From DASSHC01 sp035693105 (GTDB lineage: Bacteria > Chloroflexota > Chloroflexia > Thermomicrobiales > Thermomicrobiaceae), in NCBI GenBank assembly GCA_035693105.1, contig DASSHC010000511.1:1-12549 (forward strand): a DNA stretch of 12,549 nt. Reading direction: 5' to 3'. The position numbers and the translations under genes were made by a program. Below, piece after piece: positions 1 through 5,300 of this stretch. Numbering within the stretch: the first letter of the stretch is position 1; every line of letters begins with the position of its first letter. Below the pieces are notes generated by a model that saw only the letters and a program-made list of their open reading frames with translations, was not told where the DNA came from and searched no databases.

Positions 1-1
1 C

Positions 2-103
2 CTCAAGCTCGCCCGCACCATCGCCGACCTGGCCGACTGCGACCAGATCCAGCCCACCCACCTGGCCGAGGCCTTGCAGTATCGCCCTCGCGAGCCCGTA
101 TGA
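2..103 (+). CDS. YifB/ComM-type Mg-chelatase-like ATPase, C-terminal end only
   Basis: Only the last 33 codons are inside the window, in the frame beginning at base 2 and ending in TGA at 101-103. The visible peptide begins LKLARTIADLADCDQIQPTH and ends in a short tail after EALQYRP. This matches the conserved C-terminus of the YifB/ComM family of AAA+ Mg-chelatase-like proteins. ComM acts in branch migration during natural transformation. The ATPase core lies upstream, so its integrity cannot be judged. The stop is followed by 73 bases without a gene and then a DUF433 antitoxin gene on the same strand. A diverged second copy of this 3' end occurs at 1661-1786, which is unusual. The family call is confident because the motif is distinctive; the exact orthologue is uncertain. 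Confidence 0.8.
   Translation, partial: LKLARTIADLADCDQIQPTHLAEALQYRPREPV
5..103 (+). repeat. Direct repeat, copy 1 (yifB/comM 3' end)
   Basis: Bases 5-103 match 1688-1786 without gaps, with 13 mismatches over 99 bases by eye. The first 51 bases differ at a single position, and divergence concentrates near the stop codon. Both copies end in TGA in the same frame. The two copies bracket a segment of about 1.6 kb with two toxin-antitoxin loci. Confidence 0.85.
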
Positions 104-163
104 GGTGGACTAGACTTCCTGCGAGCTTCAGACGACGAGCCGGTCATGGCTACGACAAGGTTT

Positions 164-169
164 GAGGTG
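164..169 (+). promoter_or_regulatory. Ribosome binding site deciding the DUF433 start
   Basis: GAGGTG lies 7 bases before the ATG at 177. It favours that start over an in-frame TTG at 162, which would lie on top of this site. Confidence 0.6.
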
Positions 170-176
170 TACGGCG

Positions 177-404
177 ATGTTCGAGCGGATCACGGTGGAT
201 GCCGATCAGATGGGCGGAGTCCCTTGCATCCGGCACTTGCGAATTCCGGTGGCAACTGTCGTTGAGCTGGTCGCCGAGGGCATGACGACCGAGGAGATCT
301 TGCACGCGTATCCAGACCTAGAGGCAGAGGACATCGCGGCAGCCCTGCGCTATGCCGCGGCCGCGGTCCGCGAACGCGAGTTGCCGCAAGTCGAGCGTCC
401 GTGA
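177..404 (+). CDS. DUF433 family antitoxin
   Basis: This 75-residue protein is a near full-length DUF433 domain. The family signature is clear: GGVPCIRHLRIPVATVVELV at about 13-32, then EGMTTEEILHAYPDLEAEDI at about 34-53, then an ALRYAA helix. Members are small winged-helix-like proteins, usually encoded just before a DUF5615/Mut7-C-type PIN-fold toxin, and are regarded as its antitoxin. The ATG at 177 is chosen because it has a GAGGTG site and places the domain at the N-terminus as usual. The stop overlaps the GTG of the next frame (GTGA, 401-404), the usual operon layout. That downstream toxin frame is broken, so this gene now looks like an orphan antitoxin. The common family motif RGTRIPV reads RHLRIPV here. 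Confidence 0.85.
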   Translation: MFERITVDADQMGGVPCIRHLRIPVATVVELVAEGMTTEEILHAYPDLEAEDIAAALRYAAAAVRERELPQVERP

Positions 405-541
405 GATTCCTGATCGACAATGCGCTCTCGCCGATCGTCGCGGCGGAGCCGCGCCGCACCGGTCACGCCGAACGGCACCTTCGGGTATCTACTCTTGCGG
501 GTGACGGCGTCGCACATACTCGGGGATGCTATCCGACGTGA
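401..541 (+). pseudogene. Broken DUF5615 (Mut7-C/PIN-like) toxin remnant
   Basis: A GTG at 401 overlaps the DUF433 stop by four bases. It opens a frame starting MRFLIDNALSPIVA, which is the diagnostic N-terminus of DUF5615 proteins and carries the first catalytic Asp at position 6. Weak similarity continues to about residue 31 (a GH followed by HLR). After that the sequence no longer resembles the family, and TGA comes at 539-541. The product would be 46 residues, against roughly 110-120 for intact members, so the later acidic residues of the PIN-like site are missing. No frame downstream restores the expected ADTDFG-type motif. I infer decay of the toxin by deletion plus drift. The call rests on the N-terminus and on the DUF433 neighbour. 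Confidence 0.7.
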
Positions 542-684
542 TTCCAAACACGAGGTTCATTTCTCCACTCCTCCTCCAGCCGGCGAACTCTTTACAGGCA
601 CGGACACCGCCGTTCACGTCGACCAGAGCACTAAGCAGTAACTCACTGAGGGATCCAGCTTACGACCGCTTCCCAACACCCTGC

Positions 685-708
685 TATAATCACATCACTG
701 AATGTGAT
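685..708 (+). promoter_or_regulatory. Promoter -10 box overlapped by a candidate operator palindrome
   Basis: A perfect TATAAT lies at 685-690, 54 bases before the ATG at 739. Overlapping its last two bases is a perfect inverted repeat: ATCACAT at 689-695 and ATGTGAT at 702-708, separated by 6 bases. Transcription would be expected to start at about 697, inside the palindrome. No good -35 box is visible; TTACGA at 660-665 gives a 19-base spacer, which is poor. The layout fits autorepression by the antitoxin encoded downstream, but the protein that binds is an inference. Confidence 0.55.
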
Positions 709-738
709 CATATGCGGGCCGACAGAGGGAGCAGCGAC

Positions 739-1131
739 ATGACCAAGACCGTTTCGATAGCCGAGCTCGCCCACGGGGGAGCACCGCGCGCGATTCGGGA
801 GTCGCAGCGGGAACCGGTCCTGGTGAGCAAGGAGAATCATCCGGCAGCGTGGATCGTCAGCGCTGGACAACTCGCCGCAACGGCAGCGGCACTGGGCGAT
901 GAAGCCGCCGCACTCTATCGGCGTGCGCTGGCACTTGTTGCCTGCGATCACTACCGGCAGGGCTTCTTAACGCTTGGACAGGCTACCAAGTTGGCGGGGC
1001 TGTCGCTCAGCGATTTCATCGACCTCTGCGGACGATTGCAGGTTCCCATCCTCTGGTCGGCCGGTGAAGGTCTTGAAGCGGACGTGCTGGCCGCCGAGGC
1101 CATCGCGGATGACTGCCAGCCCGGCGCCTGA
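739..1131 (+). CDS. Phd-like plus UPF0175-like antitoxin
   Basis: This 130-residue protein appears to have two parts. Residues 1-42 resemble a Phd/YefM N-terminal DNA-binding fold (MTKTVSIAEL, then ESQREPVLVSKENHPAAWIV). Residues about 62-120 resemble UPF0175, with YRQGFLTLGQATKLAGLSLS, then DFIDLCGRLQVPILW and an acidic LEADVLAAE tail. UPF0175 proteins are commonly encoded directly before DUF3368 PIN proteins and are thought to neutralise them, and that is the arrangement here. A GAGGGAG site sits 7 bases before the ATG at 739. An in-frame ATG at 712 is possible but has no comparable site. The gene lies 8 bases before its partner's GTG. It probably represses its own promoter through the palindrome at 689-708. 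The two-part reading is by motif only. Confidence 0.75.
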   Translation: MTKTVSIAELAHGGAPRAIRESQREPVLVSKENHPAAWIVSAGQLAATAAALGDEAAALYRRALALVACDHYRQGFLTLGQATKLAGLSLSDFIDLCGRLQVPILWSAGEGLEADVLAAEAIADDCQPGA

Positions 1132-1140
1132 GCGGTCATC

Positions 1141-1644
1141 GTGGCTCCGCCGCGCGTCTACGCCGATGCGACAACGCTCATTGGGCTCGCCCGCCTCGAC
1201 CGTCTGGACCTGCTGACGCTTTTCCCCACGCCGATTCTCGTCACGACCGTCGTTTGGCGCGAGGTCGCGTACGATCAGAGCAAGCCCGGCGTCGCCGCGC
1301 TGTACCGCGCTCGCGCCGAGCAGCTGCTAGAGGTGGTGGCAGAGGGCGATCCCGAAGCGTTCCCGGACTTGGATCGCGGCGAGTCGACCGTGCTGAGCGC
1401 CGCTGCCGTCGCGCGCGCAGCGGTCCTGATCGACGAACGCAAGGCCCGCATCTTGATTCAGACCGACGATCGCCTGAAAAGCTCGATCCCCCAGTTTACT
1501 GGAATTATCGGCCTCTTACTGCTCGCCAAGCGCCGGGGCCGTATCGCGACCGTCCGCCCCGACCTCGACCAACTCATCCAGCAGAATTTCTGGATCAGCC
1601 CGTCGTTCTACCAGCAGATTCTCCAGCATGCCGGCGAAGAATAG
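1141..1644 (+). CDS. DUF3368 family PIN-domain toxin
   Basis: This 167-residue protein has the DUF3368 PIN fold. Candidate metal-binding acidic residues are Asp9 (VYADATTLIGLA), Glu41 (VVWREVAYD), Glu81 in LDRGESTVLSAA and Asp98 in VLIDERKAR. The family's C-terminal signature follows at about 121-160 (GIIGLLLLAKRRGRI, then ISPSFYQQIL). PIN toxins are metal-dependent RNases; the target RNA cannot be read from sequence. The GTG at 1141 is chosen because it places Asp9 at the usual distance from the N-terminus and lies 9 bases after the antitoxin stop, which suggests translational coupling. All expected motifs are present and the length is normal, so the gene looks intact. Confidence 0.85.
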   Translation: MAPPRVYADATTLIGLARLDRLDLLTLFPTPILVTTVVWREVAYDQSKPGVAALYRARAEQLLEVVAEGDPEAFPDLDRGESTVLSAAAVARAAVLIDERKARILIQTDDRLKSSIPQFTGIIGLLLLAKRRGRIATVRPDLDQLIQQNFWISPSFYQQILQHAGEE

Positions 1645-1660
1645 CCGGTTCACAGGGCAC

Positions 1661-1786
1661 CTGAGCCGCCCCGATCGCCCCGTTTGCAAGCTCGCCCGCA
1701 CCATCGCCGATCTGGCCGACTGCGACCAGATCCAGCCCGCCCACCTGGCCGAAGCCGCGCAGTACCGGCCACCCGAGGATGTGTGA
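1661..1786 (+). pseudogene. Second, diverged copy of the yifB/comM 3' end
   Basis: In the frame ending with TGA at 1784-1786 the peptide reads CKLARTIADLADCDQIQPAH and then HLAEAAQYRP, almost the same as the gene end at 2-103. Upstream of base 1685 the similarity falls off quickly. LSRPDRPV at 1661-1684 only loosely resembles the LSARAYxR segment expected in ComM, and no ATPase domain precedes it. An ATG at 1628 could give a 52-residue product, but no ribosome binding site supports one. I read it as a non-functional remnant left by duplication or by insertion of the toxin-antitoxin segment. It could instead be the original gene end, displaced by incoming DNA that brought its own 3' end. Confidence 0.75.
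1688..1786 (+). repeat. Direct repeat, copy 2 (yifB/comM 3' end)
   Basis: Partner of the repeat at 5-103, about 87 percent identical by eye and without gaps. Its start-to-start distance from copy 1 is 1,683 bases. No short target-site duplication or integrase gene was seen nearby. Confidence 0.85.
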
Positions 1787-1815
1787 ATATCGAATTCGAA
1801 CCGCCCCGTGTTCGG

Positions 1816-2586
1816 CTATCCGCCGATGATGCCGCCGTCCACGACCAGGTTGTGTCCGGTGACGTACGATGCCGCCTCGGAGCAGAGCCAGAGTACGGCG
1901 TTGGCGGCTTCCTCCGGCCTGCCGACACGCCCCATCGGTATGCGCTCAGCGTAGCCGGCCAGCAGTTCGGGGAGCGCTTCGGGATTCGGCGCATGGCTCT
2001 CCAGCATCGGGGTCCGGAACGCGCCCGGGCACAGCACGTTGATCCTGATGCCATCCCGCGCGTACTCCTTGGCCGCGGCCTTGGACAGCGCGATCACAGC
2101 GCTCTTGCTCGCCGCGTAGACGCCGGTCCCGGGGCCGGGCAGCAGCGCGTCGAGGGAGGACGTGTTGACGATGGCGCCGCCTCCGCGCGTCAGCATCTCG
2201 CGGACCTCTCGGCGCATGCAGAGCCAGACGCCCTTGAACGCGACGCCGACCAGGTGGTCGAAATCCGCCTCCGAGGTCTCGTGGAAAGGAGCGGGGCCGA
2301 CGTCGACGTTCATCGCGTTGTTGAATGCGTAGTCGAGCCCGCCAAACTCCGCGACCGTCCGGCTCACCAGCCGCTCCACGTCCTCGGCCTGCGAGACGTC
2401 GGCCTGCTCGAAGCGCGCCTCGCCGCCCATCTGCCGCAGCTCATCGAGCGCTGCCTGCCCCCGCTCCTGGCTGCGTCCCGCGATCACCACCGCCGCGCCT
2501 TCGCGCACGAAGGCCCTCGCGGTCGCCAGCCCGATCCCCGACGTGCCGCCGGTAATGAGCGCCACCTTGTGCTCGAATGATCCCAC
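1816..2586 (-). CDS. Short-chain dehydrogenase/reductase (SDR, classical type)
   Basis: This 256-residue protein is a classical SDR. The cofactor motif TGGTSGIG is at 12-19, a basic R38 after beta-2 (VVIAGRSQ) suggests NADP(H) preference, ADV lies at 62-64, NNA at 89-91, the catalytic serine region NTSS at 141-144, and YAASK at 157-161. The C-terminal part has INVLCPGAFRTPM and ends with the family-like YVTGHNLVVDGG. Substrate cannot be assigned. The GTG at 2586 is chosen for its GGAGGA site and the normal SDR N-terminus; the frame is open further upstream but lacks coding character there. In the usual VNxxG segment the asparagine of the catalytic tetrad is replaced by Ala116 (GVAFKGVW). The gene converges on the yifB-like remnant with 29 bases between them. 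Confidence 0.9.
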   Translation of the reverse strand: MGSFEHKVALITGGTSGIGLATARAFVREGAAVVIAGRSQERGQAALDELRQMGGEARFEQADVSQAEDVERLVSRTVAEFGGLDYAFNNAMNVDVGPAPFHETSEADFDHLVGVAFKGVWLCMRREVREMLTRGGGAIVNTSSLDALLPGPGTGVYAASKSAVIALSKAAAKEYARDGIRINVLCPGAFRTPMLESHAPNPEALPELLAGYAERIPMGRVGRPEEAANAVLWLCSEAASYVTGHNLVVDGGIIGG

Positions 2587-2592
2587 GGTCTG

Positions 2593-2598
2593 TCCTCC
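2593..2598 (-). promoter_or_regulatory. Ribosome binding site deciding the SDR start
   Basis: The minus strand reads GGAGGA 6 bases before the GTG at 2586. It selects this start over further upstream in-frame codons. Confidence 0.65.
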
Positions 2599-2726
2599 AG
2601 CTTTAGATCCACCTGCTCTCGTCCAGGCTCGCCCCGCCGCCGGTGAAGTAGACGGCGAGCGTTCAACTCTGCGCTCGTGCGGCGCGAGCTGCTTCGCCCC
2701 GCTCCGCATAGACGACACCGTGCGCA

Positions 2727-2975
2727 TCATGGGCCGCGCCCGATGCGAACGACCGAGATCAGCTCCAGCCCCAGGTCACGGAGGCGCTCCGCCGCCTGCT
2801 CGCCCGCGTCCGTGATCTGGTCCGCGACCGGGGCGGCAAGTGGCGTGTCGCCGCGCCGGTGGCGCACGATCTCCCGGCCCCAGAACCAGTCAGTCCAGGA
2901 CTCATCGAGCCGGTCCGCGGCCGCGGCGCATCGGTGAGCCGCGCTGTCGTACGGCTGCCTTAGCTTCCACCGCAC
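2727..2975 (-). CDS. Hypothetical 82-residue ORF, possibly a gene remnant
   Basis: I do not recognise this protein. The frame has strongly G/C-rich third codon positions, like genuine genes in this window, and a plausible composition: DESWTDWFWGREIVRHRRGD in the middle and an amphipathic EQAAERLRDLGLELISVV near the end. The apparent GTG start at 2975 has no ribosome binding site and lies inside the tail of a decayed PIN gene in another frame. The frame is also open a little further upstream. It may therefore be the C-terminal remnant of a larger gene rather than a complete small gene. Between it and the SDR start (2587-2726) I see no gene. Confidence 0.3.
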   Translation of the reverse strand: MRWKLRQPYDSAAHRCAAAADRLDESWTDWFWGREIVRHRRGDTPLAAPVADQITDAGEQAAERLRDLGLELISVVRIGRGP

Positions 2976-3097
2976 AGGAGCGTAAACCCGGCGGTCACGA
3001 AGTGGCGGTCGAAGGCGAATGCCTCAGCAATCCGGCGCTCCCGCATGACGGTGAAGCTCACGGCGTCGACGTAGCTGACGTCCAGATCGGCATAATG
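2960..3097 (-). pseudogene. PIN-domain (VapC-like) C-terminal remnant
   Basis: Reading the minus strand from 3097 gives HYADLDVSYVDAVSFTVMRE, then AFAFDRHFVTAGFTLL, and a TAA at 2960-2962. This is the classic C-terminal third of a VapC-type PIN protein: the D.xSxxDAxSF block, the (V/M)MRE helix and the FDRHF..AGF end, with the two later acidic residues present. The frame runs back only to a TGA at 3134-3136, and no start codon or N-terminal Asp-containing strand exists in this frame. It is a stump about 45 residues long. It partly overlaps, in a different frame, the end of the small gene at 3058-3411. Confidence 0.75.
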
Positions 3098-3411
3098 GGC
3101 CCGCGTTCCCTCGGCGTGGCCTCCATCTCGGCGTCAGAGAATACCTTTCTAAACCAGTCGTTCTCCTGCGTGTGTGTGCAATCAAATCGCCTGATGATTA
3201 CGCGTCCCAGCTGGATCTTTGGCGGCTCCTGGCGGACAAGATGCATGACAGACTCGGAGAGCATTTCCGTGCACAGCTCTAAATCGTCCGAGAACCGGAT
3301 GACATTGAGGACGTCATCGGTGAACTCAGTCGAATCCTGGATGCCGCGAAACGAGCCGACGGAGACTCTGAGTGATGAGGCAGCCAATTGTGGCGGGACT
3401 CCAGGGGTCAT
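3058..3411 (-). CDS. Hypothetical protein coupled to a PIN toxin gene
   Basis: I do not recognise this 117-residue frame. Its ATG (3409-3411) overlaps the stop of the upstream PIN toxin as ATGA, so it is placed like the third gene of the antitoxin-toxin operon. The sequence looks protein-like through about residue 100, with an acidic central segment (TEFTDDVLNVIRFSDDLELC) and a basic-aromatic stretch (RRFD, then ENDWFRKVF). Its base composition is visibly less GC-rich than its neighbours. The last 12 or so residues are an out-of-frame reading of the PIN remnant at 2960-3097, so the natural C-terminus may have been lost at a recombination junction. It could be an accessory protein, a truncated gene or a fortuitous frame. 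Confidence 0.4.
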   Translation of the reverse strand: MTPGVPPQLAASSLRVSVGSFRGIQDSTEFTDDVLNVIRFSDDLELCTEMLSESVMHLVRQEPPKIQLGRVIIRRFDCTHTQENDWFRKVFSDAEMEATPRERGPIMPIWTSATSTP

Positions 3412-3863
3412 TCAACTCGCTCCTCCACCGCATGTATCCATGTTGCTCCTGCTTGACGGGCGCTGGCAACAAGTCGTCGATCAACGCTCCAGAATTCCGC
3501 CCGAAGGTCTTCCGCTAGTGCGAGGTAGAAGCCATCGTAGGCACGGCGCTGGCCCAGCCGCGTACTCCAGGCAAAGGCCGCCCGGGTCTGAGCCTGTGTG
3601 ATCGGGATCGGATCAACCTCCAATAACAGCACGTCGTCCAATGCGCGGAGCCCCTCTTCCAGCGAGATCAGCCCGTGTTGGACAGCACTGCGAATCGCGG
3701 AAGCACACTCGGCCAACCACAATCCCGGAGCGATCAAGCGCACGCCGCTTGCACGCCAGTGGGCGATGACAGCCAGCGTATCGATCGACGAAACGACCGG
3801 CAGCACGGCCCAGATTGCAACATTGGCGTCAACCACGATCATTGGCCGCGAGGTTGCGCTCAT
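3408..3863 (-). CDS. VapC-like PIN-domain toxin
   Basis: This 151-residue PIN-domain protein has the four expected acidic positions: Asp12 (MIVVDANVAIW), Glu52 (LWLAECASAI), Asp110 (RAYDGFYLALAE) and Asp128 (FWSVDRRLV). The family are Mg-dependent RNases that act on tRNA or rRNA when freed from the antitoxin; the target here is unknown. The ATG at 3863 is chosen because a GGAGGA site lies 5 bases upstream, although an ATG at 3842 would match the usual VapC N-terminus more closely. The start lies 35 bases inside the ribbon-helix-helix antitoxin gene, the tight overlap typical of such pairs. The stop overlaps the next ORF's ATG. It appears intact. Confidence 0.88.
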   Translation of the reverse strand: MSATSRPMIVVDANVAIWAVLPVVSSIDTLAVIAHWRASGVRLIAPGLWLAECASAIRSAVQHGLISLEEGLRALDDVLLLEVDPIPITQAQTRAAFAWSTRLGQRRAYDGFYLALAEDLRAEFWSVDRRLVASARQAGATWIHAVEERVE

Positions 3864-4146
3864 CCCGTTCCTCCCGCAGCTCCGCCAGCAACTCCGTGAT
3901 GTCGATGTTCAACGGAGCACCTCGGCGCGCGAGAAGTGCCTCGCGGTGCTCGCGGATCCGGTCGAGCGCGGCGAGCTGGCGCGCGCGCGTTACATTCTCA
4001 GCCTCGGACCGCTGCGCCAACTGCGCGCGAACCATCTCTCGCACCAGGTCGGAGACGCTGCGCCCTTCGCGCCGGGCCAATTCAGCCAGTGCACGCTGCT
4101 GCTCCGGCTCCAGCAGTATCTGGGTACGATAGAGACGCTCAGACAC
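3829..4146 (-). CDS. Ribbon-helix-helix (CopG/VapB-like) antitoxin
   Basis: The 105-residue protein begins MSERLYRTQILLEPEQQRAL and continues with ELARREGRSVSDLVREMVRA. This is a short beta-strand and two helices typical of the ribbon-helix-helix fold, covering residues 4-45. The rest is charged and helical, fitting a toxin-binding tail, and ends near ELLAELREERDERNLA. The GTG at 4146 is chosen because of a near-ideal GGAGGTGA site and because it starts the domain correctly. The frame is open upstream, but that stretch is the promoter and operator. It should neutralise the PIN toxin, whose gene starts inside its 3' end, and repress its own promoter. Confidence 0.88.
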   Translation of the reverse strand: MSERLYRTQILLEPEQQRALAELARREGRSVSDLVREMVRAQLAQRSEAENVTRARQLAALDRIREHREALLARRGAPLNIDITELLAELREERDERNLAANDRG

Positions 4147-4150
4147 GATA

Positions 4151-4158
4151 TCACCTCC
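4151..4158 (-). promoter_or_regulatory. Strong ribosome binding site of the antitoxin gene
   Basis: The minus strand reads GGAGGTGA four bases before the GTG at 4146, a full-length anti-Shine-Dalgarno match. It decides the start and predicts high antitoxin translation. Confidence 0.75.
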
Positions 4159-4161
4159 GAC

Positions 4162-4179
4162 GGAGAAGTATACATCTCC
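4162..4179 (-). promoter_or_regulatory. Antitoxin promoter -10 box inside an operator palindrome
   Basis: The 18-bp segment GGAGAAGTATACATCTCC on the plus strand is palindromic except for one mismatched pair. On the minus strand it contains TATACT (4172-4167), a good -10 hexamer. Transcription would start near 4160, leaving a leader of about 14 bases before the antitoxin GTG. A further half-site-like ATCTCC follows at 4180-4185. No convincing -35 box was found. Ribbon-helix-helix antitoxins bind such short palindromes and occlude the promoter, so autoregulation is a reasonable inference. Confidence 0.6.
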
Positions 4180-4296
4180 ATCTCCACACCTCCTGTCGTA
4201 GTTTGAGCGCACGATTCCGATAGCTCGCACTGCGCCACCGCTCTATGCTCGATGGTAGTTGAACACGGAGCAAGCGTGCGCTGAGAGGGGCGACGG

Positions 4297-5280
4297 GTGA
4301 GCGAGCGACGGCCATTTCGGTTTGGGGTGCTGGCGGAGAGCGCCCGTACGCGGCACGAGCTGCTGGAGACGGCTCGGCAGGCGGAGGCGTTGGGCTACGA
4401 CACGCTGCTGCTGCGCGACCACTTCATCGAGGAGCCGTTCGGCCATCAACTGGCGCCGATCGCGGCGCTCACCGCCGTCGCCTGCGCCACCAGCACCCTG
4501 CGCGTCGGCAGCCTCGTCCTGGCCAACGACTACCGCCATCCGGCGCTGCTGGCCAAGGAGGCCGCCACGCTCGATCTCCTCTCTGAGGGGCGCTTCGAAC
4601 TGGGGCTCGGCGCCGGCTTCTCCCAGGCCGAGTACGCCGCGGCCGGGCTGCGCTTCGAGCGTGGCGGCCTGCGCATCGAGCGGCTGGCGGAGACGGTCGC
4701 GGTGCTGAAGGGGCTCTTCAGCGACGAGCCGTACTCCTTCAGCGGGCGGCACTACCAGATCGAGGGGCTGCGCGGCTTCCCCGTGCCCCGCCAGCGGCCG
4801 CACCCGCCGCTGCTGCTGGCGGGCGGTGGGCGGCGCATCCTCTCGCTCGCCGCGCGGGAAGCCAATATCGTCGGCCTGCTCAGCGTCTCGACCGCCTCCG
4901 GCGCGGTCGTCCAGGACCCCACCGAGCGTTTGGCGGCCACGATGGAGCGGAAGATCGGCTGGATCCGCCAGGCGGCCGGCGAGCGCTTCGCGGCGCTCGA
5001 GCTGAGCAGCACCATCCACCCGGTCGTGACCAACTGGCCGCGCGCCGCCGCCGATGACCTGGCGCGGGGCATTGGCTGGCAGGGGTGGGGCGTGACCACC
5101 GGGGATGTCCTGGCGATGCCGTCGCTGGCCATCGGCTCGAGCGAGGGTATCACCGAGCAGTTGTGCGAGCGGCGCGAGCGCTTCGGCCTGACCTACTACG
5201 TCGTCTCCGACCGCCACCTCACGGAGTTGGCTCCGGTCGTCGCCCGCCTCTCGGGCGCGAACCAGCGGGTCCCCGCCTGA
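4297..5280 (+). CDS. LLM-class F420-dependent oxidoreductase
   Basis: This 327-residue protein is a luciferase-like (TIM-barrel) oxidoreductase. The N-terminal strand FRFGVLAESA and helix lead to GYDTLLLRDHF (33-43), then ATSTLRVGSLVLANDYRHP (64-82), LLAKEAATLDLLSEGRFELG (84-103) and GLGAGF (103-108). That order is diagnostic for the LLM family. It most resembles the F420 branch that includes the TIGR03621 (MSMEG_2516-type) group, so coenzyme F420 is the likely cofactor, although FMN cannot be excluded. The substrate is unknown. The GTG at 4297 is chosen because GAGAGGGG lies 6 bases upstream. It converges on the flavoprotein gene with 20 bases between the stops. Promoter signals upstream are weak. 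Confidence 0.85.
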   Translation: MSERRPFRFGVLAESARTRHELLETARQAEALGYDTLLLRDHFIEEPFGHQLAPIAALTAVACATSTLRVGSLVLANDYRHPALLAKEAATLDLLSEGRFELGLGAGFSQAEYAAAGLRFERGGLRIERLAETVAVLKGLFSDEPYSFSGRHYQIEGLRGFPVPRQRPHPPLLLAGGGRRILSLAAREANIVGLLSVSTASGAVVQDPTERLAATMERKIGWIRQAAGERFAALELSSTIHPVVTNWPRAAADDLARGIGWQGWGVTTGDVLAMPSLAIGSSEGITEQLCERRERFGLTYYVVSDRHLTELAPVVARLSGANQRVPA

Positions 5281-5300
5281 GAGCATCGGCGCGCCGCGCA

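Noticed and set aside
104..176. Possible promoter before the DUF433 gene
   Set aside because: No convincing -35 or -10 pair is visible in the 73 bases, so none is called.
1797..1814. Weak inverted repeat (CGAAC / GTTCG) between the yifB-like remnant and the SDR stop
   Set aside because: A 5-bp stem with an 8-base loop is too weak to call a terminator.
1684..2580. Plus-strand frame running from the yifB-like remnant through the SDR gene
   Set aside because: It is a shadow of the SDR gene; the peptide has no domain, and the frame starts within repeat DNA in a different phase.
5287..5296. Palindrome CGGCGCGCCG between convergent genes
   Set aside because: It is only 10 bp, has no loop and no T tract, and is expected by chance in DNA of this GC content. 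Not supported as a terminator.
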